Source of the DNA: Apophysomyces variabilis
Lineage: Eukaryota; Mucoromycota; Mucoromycetes; Mucorales; Mucoraceae
Direction: 5' to 3'
DNA: 64,000 bases
Assembly: GCA_002749535.1 (NCBI GenBank)
Contig: MZZL01000041.1
Span: 62,001-126,000 of the forward strand
Shown: one piece after another, positions 59,323 through 64,000 of the stretch
Position numbering within the stretch: position 1 is the first letter of the stretch
Layout of the letters: each line of letters opens with the position of its first letter
Translations under genes and position numbers: made by a program
The notes under the pieces: generated by a model
The model's input: the letters and a program-made list of their open reading frames with translations, nothing else
What the model was told of the DNA's origin: nothing
Database searches by the model: none

Positions 59323-60012
59323 AATAAAGGAAAAAAGCATCACCGGACCATCTTGGTTCTTTATCTCACCATAACCCGAACTGATTTCAGAGAAAGGATA
59401 GCATTAGAGGGACCAGTTTACACTAGAAGCCTGACCATTTTTAATGTTTGTTTAGCTGCCGTTACGTTTATTATCGTTTGAATGTTTTCTTGTTGTAAAA
59501 ATGGAACGAAATCTCTGAAGCAGAGTTTCAAACCCCCCCCGCCAGGCACACCTCCTCCCAGCTGCCTGAACGTCAGTACAGTGTGTTAGAGGTTGCTTAA
59601 AATACTAGCAATAATAAGTAGTAGGGTAGAAGCGCAGGAACAAAGCACAGGTAGCGCCCTAGCAACCGATAGAATTTCGGAGACATCGATAGGCTATACA
59701 AGGTACGAACCCTGAGAATAACGGGTAAATAGTGAGCCCATAATATTATCCAAGTAATAACTTTGCTTTAGAGAAGTAGAAGCTGTATACATGGGAGTAC
59801 AAGTGGGAATGCTAGATAAAGTGCTGTCTGTTTTTGTTCTTCCTTGAAGCCGCTATTTAAGGTGAGTTCACGAATAAAAGAACGTTCTCATGCAATGTCC
59901 ACGGCAAAAAAAGGACTGGATGTCATTTCAAGCCAGACGATGTGAAGCAATTACTGCTGTATTTCCGTTGGCTTATAATAAATTTAACCGCACGCCAAAT
60001 GTGTGTGTGTCC
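59323..60012. other. Intergenic
   Basis: 3' flank of the F-box gene; contains a run of about nine C's near 59535. No gene recognised. Confidence 0.5.
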
Positions 60013-60375
60013 TTAACAATCTTGTCTCTCTATTAGTATACGTTTGAACACAGCGTCTATGACAGACATATTTGCTCGAGACAGCTCAAACTCTATTAGT
60101 ATACTGTATTTTCGAGTAATTTTGGCGCGCAAAAATATTTTGCCGGTATTACAACCAGTTTCCTGCAAGCTGGTTCGACCGTAGTACTCTTCAGTTGATA
60201 TATAGAAGTCTTTATTCAGGAGAAAAGAATACGTCCAGCAATGAAGTAGAGGAACAGATTCGTTAGAGATATTTTCTGACGCTTTCCAAGTAGGCCAAAG
60301 GGTCCTGTTGTTCTCAGTAGCAATTTGGTATGTGTATGCAATCTTGATGTTTGGGTCAAGAGAGCTGAGCTGCAA
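60013..60375 (-). other. Unrecognised coding-like exon carrying a 49-bp insertion
   Basis: A 120-codon minus-strand frame reads LSSLDPNIKIAYTYQIATEN, HCWTYSFLLNKDFYISTEEY and KITRKYSILIE, and ends ILIERQDC. It is preceded by a good TTATTGCAG acceptor at about 60371, so it may be a last exon. No family recognised and no matching upstream exon found. The penultimate 21 codons come from the insertion described separately. Confidence 0.3.
60028..60104. repeat. 49-bp insert flanked by 14-bp direct repeats
   Basis: CTCTATTAGTATAC at 60028-60041 and again at 60091-60104 flanks a 49-bp insert (60042-60090). A 48-bp inverted copy of the insert with one mismatch lies at 61284-61331. The insert ends form TTTGA...TCAAA. 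Insert plus one direct repeat is 63 bp, so it adds exactly 21 codons to the frame. Confidence 0.85.
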
Positions 60376-61513
60376 TAAGTGGGAAGAAGATATTACGAAG
60401 GACAGTTAAATAGGCATTGTGTAAAATCTTCAGCAGTAATGAGAAGGGTCAAGTGCTTTGCAAAAGTGCAATGAGTAGTTGAATATATTGTCTAATTGAC
60501 CTCCATGCGTTTTATATACGATAAAAATGCTCAATGATAGGATCCTTATATGGAGGACTATTGCTTTGTTCCTAGAAACATGTATCTTCAGTGAACACTG
60601 TCAATTTGTCTCTGTTTCTTGCATATTCTATTGCCAACAGAACTAACTATTCCTATGCTAACTTTGTCATTCGCTCTGTATTTTTTCAACGTAAGATCAA
60701 AGTCCATAAGCTATGTTATACGAGGCAGATACATAGGCTTCAAACATTCATTCTGCTCTTTTTCTTTTGCCTATTTGAAATAGTTTTCCACAAGCGATAC
60801 TGGCTTATTTATGTTCTTATGTCTCCAAATTGTTTTTCACGTTTTAAACTATTAATCTTACTTGGTGCATCTTTATTTCACAACACCATATCATATCAGT
60901 CACTTACGTACACCTCTTGAATATCTTACATTAAAACGAAGACTTCATTTTTAGCAATATCTTATGTTAACGTAAAACATATGCTAGAAGTCGCCACAAA
61001 TTCATTTCCTGCAGCCGCACGCGGCTGTAACGGAAGGAGCGAAGCGAGTGCAGAAGGACTAGTACCAAGTACCTTTTTTTGCGGAAACATTTGCACTGCT
61101 CGAAAGAGTTTTTACCGCAGTCTCAACGTCGCTCTCTGCCGTGTTATGCAAAATCAGCTATTCCCGTGGTCGCTTCCCTACCTGTGTCTCAAATCAAATC
61201 CACCTCTGGCTAAAATTGTTCTATCATTGTCGTCTGTCGTCGTAGTTAGCATGCTTTTCTCTTGTCTGTACATTCACCCTGTATTTGAGCTGTCTCGAGC
61301 AAATATGTCTGTCACAGACGCTGTGTTCAAATAGAGACGTTAAATAAAACCAACAAATTTAAACGTAATGCAAAGCGTTTTCCCCAATCGCCAGCTACTG
61401 GTAAATCACTTTTGAAAAGGAAATCACAGGCCCAGAGTGACTGTTCCAACTATATTAAAAAAAAAGGACTTCCTTTCCCGAAACTTCTCATTGCAAAATA
61501 CGTACACGTCGCC
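60376..61513. other. Intergenic upstream of the LRR gene
   Basis: Short motif-free frames only. A perfect hairpin CAGCCG-CACG-CGGCTG lies at about 61013-61028, followed by GGAGCGAAGCGAG, possibly the end of a repetitive element. Confidence 0.45.
61284..61331. repeat. Second copy of the 48/49-bp insert
   Basis: Starts TTTGAGCTGTCTCGAGC and ends GACGCTGTGTTCAAA; differs from the inverted copy at 60042-60090 by one base (CACAGAC versus CATAGAC). No flanking direct repeat of similar length is seen here. Confidence 0.85.
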
Positions 61514-63380
61514 ATGAAGTTAACAGTATCTGCTCTATCCGAATGGCACACGGAATCTCCTTCAGAAATCACTGAAATCAATGCCTCCAAAAAAGAAATA
61601 TCGCATATTGATGATATCTCTGTTTGCGCTCAAGTACGCAAAATTAACCTTTCCAATAACAATCTTTGCAGCCATGACGCTCTTACTGGTCTTCGTCAAC
61701 TAAGAGACATTACATGGCTTAATCTGTCTCACAATAAACTTGAAACTTTCAATGGTTTACAAAATTTCAAGGCACTGCGAGGTAAGCCCGGCTCGCCAAA
61801 AAAAAAATTATGTTACTGTGAGCTTATGCTGAAGAACTTTCTATTTCTTTCGTTCAGTGCTTAACATTAGTCACAACCATCTGAGCTGTATCAGTGAGCA
61901 TGCCGCCAGTTTAGAAGGTTTAAAGGCGCTTATTTTAAACCATAACCAAATCAAGAAAGTAGAAAACATATTTGATCTGACAGGTGTCAATACGATAGGT
62001 AAGCTTGACTTTAATTGCCTGCAATACTTCTTTCCTGACATTCGAATTATATTTGCATGTAGTATTATCTCATAATGAGATTGAGGAGCTCCCTGTTATG
62101 CCCAAATTGGTCAACCTTACGAAACTATCAGCAGCACACAACAAACTGGAACAAGTACCAGATTTATCAACCAACACATCCTTAAAAGAAGTTAGACTCA
62201 ATGATAATGCCATCACAATGATACCCGATACAATGCGCCAATGTAGCGCGCTAGAGATCCTTGACTTTGGCAACAATATGCTCAAGGAATGGAGGTAAAT
62301 GGATTGTGAAAGGTCTTACTTAAGCGTGCTTTGCTGAGTTATCCTCTAGACATGTGGCTGCTTTGGGTTCGTTATTAAAACTACATAATCTGAACCTTAA
62401 AGGGAATCCTATTACAGAAAAAGAGAATTACAAAGAAAAGGTGAGAAGAGGGGAGGAAATGGCCAGGATAGTAGCGCTGAGACACATATACATACGGTCG
62501 TCTTTAGATTCTTCAACTCATACCTTCATTACGCGTATTGGATGGAGAGCGATTTGATGAGAAGTTTCTTGAGCGTAAACGCAAACAGCAGGAAAATCCT
62601 AAACTGATGGAGAAAAAGGAACGCTTAAAGAAGATGAAGAAAATGAAAGAGGAAATGAAAGCAAGCGGCGAGGATGGGGTCACGGCGAAAAAACCTAGAC
62701 ACAGAAAACTGAAAATGCTCGAGCAGGAAGACGGGAACGATGAGAAAGCGGCTGCAGAACTCGCAAGCAAACGGAAACGAGTAGACACAGAGGATAGTGC
62801 AAAAGAAATTAAGCAAAAGAAAATGAAGAAAGAGGAGGTTTCAAGCGGTAAAGTAGTTGTTTCTGCTAAGCAAGAAAAACCGCAGGAACACAAGTCATCC
62901 AAGACAGCAATAGATAGAAGCACGCCTGTAGCAGGTCAAACCAAGCGAAGGCATGAGTTTACCAACGAAGAAGGAGCGACGGACGTCAAGAAAAAGAGCA
63001 AATTACAAAGAGAAGCCAAATCAGAAGGAAGTCTGAAAAATGCAGTGGAAATGGAAAGGAAGAAACCTTCGAAAGCCAAGGCTAAGAAGAAGGATTTGGC
63101 AAATGAACCGAAAGCCAAAAAGACAGATAAAGATAGCTTCTTTGCCGAGAACACGAGCGGCAATGCAGAACCCCCAATGTCGGAACCGAAACCAGTGCCT
63201 GAACCAGTAGCTACAGTAGCCCAAGCTAATACAGGAGTAGTTGCAGTAGTGAACAAATCCAAAAAGAAACCGTCAGCCAGAAAAGCCGATGTGGATATTG
63301 TAGCGATGTTGGAGGAGAAAAGCAAAGTGGAGGAGGACACTATTGGCACTGGTTTAGGTGTGGGCGGCTGGGATGAGTAA
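61514..63380 (+). CDS. Leucine-rich-repeat protein with Lys-rich tail, 534 aa
   Basis: Five exons, 61514-61781, 61858-61998, 62063-62294, 62350-62440 and 62508-63380, in consistent phase. The N-terminal half is an SDS22-like LRR array (VRKINLSNNNLC, ITWLNLSHNKLETFNGLQN, LNISHNHLSCI, LILNHNQIKKVENI, LTKLSAAHNKLEQVPDLS, VRLNDNAITMIP, LDFGNNMLKEWR, LHNLNLKGNPI) with an LRR cap (IPSLRVLDGERFDEKFLER). The C-terminal half is very Lys/Glu/Ala-rich, probably disordered and nucleolar. It closes with a conserved-looking VDIVAMLEEKSK then TGLGVGGWDE, similar to an uncharacterised fission-yeast LRR protein as I recall it. Function unknown. ATG 61514 opens directly into the first repeat. Confidence 0.82.
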
Positions 63381-63891
63381 GTAAGCCGATTTTATAGTTT
63401 AGAGCGTTTTCTGTTACGATTTGTCTGCGACAAACGTACAATTGTTGAAATACAAGTTTTTGCGCGTTTTTAATCGATCTTCTTGGTACATGCGGAGAAT
63501 ATAGTCAAGATAGAGTAAATTTCTATTTGATAGATAGTATCGATCATGCCACTGTTGCCACGGGGAAAAGGCTGCCCTTTATTCGCGAAAGAGAGATGTG
63601 TTTGTATCATTGGGTGAAATGATTGACTTATCCCGTTTTGGATACTTTTCTGAGATTAGCGTTTTCATACAAATTGTTTTTAGAAACTCCATATGTGTCA
63701 GAACCAGTTGGGGATTCTCACCACAAAGAGTGAATCGAACCATTCAGCTGGAAGGTGTGACTATGACTAGTTTCATCGCAGCTCCGCTTTGTGTAAGCGT
63801 TCTCTTAGGACTTCCTCCCTAACGTGAGGCGCAGCTTAGCTGAGACCAACTTTTTTATCTTCTGCTTTTTGTGCCATACTCTCCAGTTACC
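63381..63891. other. Intergenic
   Basis: 3' flank of the LRR gene and promoter of the next gene. A 74-codon frame at 63598-63822 has no motif. Confidence 0.5.
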
Positions 63892-64000
63892 ATGTCCTCT
63901 CAATCTCTTCAAGTAACTCCAACCTCGACCTACGATTCGCGTTGGAACATCAATGATAGTGCCTTAGATCTACTTAATGCAGCCATAGCTAGCCATCACC
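63892..64000 (+). CDS. 5' end of an unidentified gene
   Basis: An ATG at 63892 follows a CT-rich leader (TACTCTCCAGTTACC) and opens a frame that stays open to the window end: MSSQSLQVTPTSTYDSRWNI then NDSALDLLNAAIASHH. Too short to identify. The leader and amino-acid composition look coding. Confidence 0.45.
   Translation, partial: MSSQSLQVTPTSTYDSRWNINDSALDLLNAAIASHH

Noticed and set aside
60150..60185. GGTTCGACC motif as a tRNA B box
   Set aside because: No acceptor-stem pairing or A box at the right distance; similar lone B-box-like strings elsewhere failed the same test. No tRNA, rRNA or CRISPR array was found in the window.
62513..63349. Phe/Ser-rich minus-strand frames
   Set aside because: Antisense of the Lys-rich tail of the LRR gene.

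Overview
The window is nuclear DNA from a filamentous fungus, most likely an early-diverging one (Mucoromycota, Mucorales-like). Genes are split by many short GT-AG introns (mostly 50-110 nt), intergenic DNA is AT-rich, and coding strands have pyrimidine-rich leaders. Gene content also fits: a soluble-type adenylyl cyclase, an intronless F-box/LRR gene, and MULE, Tc1/mariner, Helitron and fungal DDE transposon relics. Taxonomy is inferred from gene style only. Exon models were built by hand from splice signals, reading phase and family motifs. Every complete multi-exon model sums to a whole number of codons.

Layout. 1-3.7 kb: 5' part of a protein phosphatase 4 regulatory subunit 1 gene (minus) and an UNC93-like MFS transporter (minus). 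3.7-8.2 kb: gene-poor. 8.2-17.2 kb: transposon-rich island with a MULE relic, a Helitron helicase fragment, a GC-rich tandem repeat, and a 4.9-kb near-perfect inverted repeat. The inverted repeat holds two Tc1/mariner copies, each with the same three frameshifts, plus a duplicated C2H2 zinc-finger ORF. 17.5 kb: a 55-aa secreted-peptide gene. 20-33 kb: TMX1-type thioredoxin membrane protein, three-KH-domain RNA-binding protein (10 exons), PAPS reductase, a possible small two-exon gene, and a UPS/PRELI mitochondrial lipid-transfer protein. 22-37.5 kb: three dispersed copies of one unrecognised protein family, all disrupted in the plain reading. One copy carries a nine-unit 86/87-bp tandem array. 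38-50 kb: coiled-coil protein, mitochondrial adrenodoxin reductase and a 16-exon soluble adenylyl cyclase. 50-57 kb: DDE transposon relic, small C2H2 zinc-finger gene and an 11-exon telomere protein Pot1, divergent from an F-box/LRR gene. 60-64 kb: a 49-bp insertion flanked by a 14-bp duplication, an LRR protein with a Lys-rich tail, and the 5' end of another gene.

The housekeeping genes serve separate processes: sulfate assimilation, mitochondrial Fe-S/haem electron supply and phospholipid transport, ER redox folding, cAMP/bicarbonate signalling, telomere capping and RNA binding. No co-regulated cluster is apparent. The most unusual features are the giant inverted repeat, the H...C protein family with its expanding repeat, and the 49-bp mobile-looking insert.
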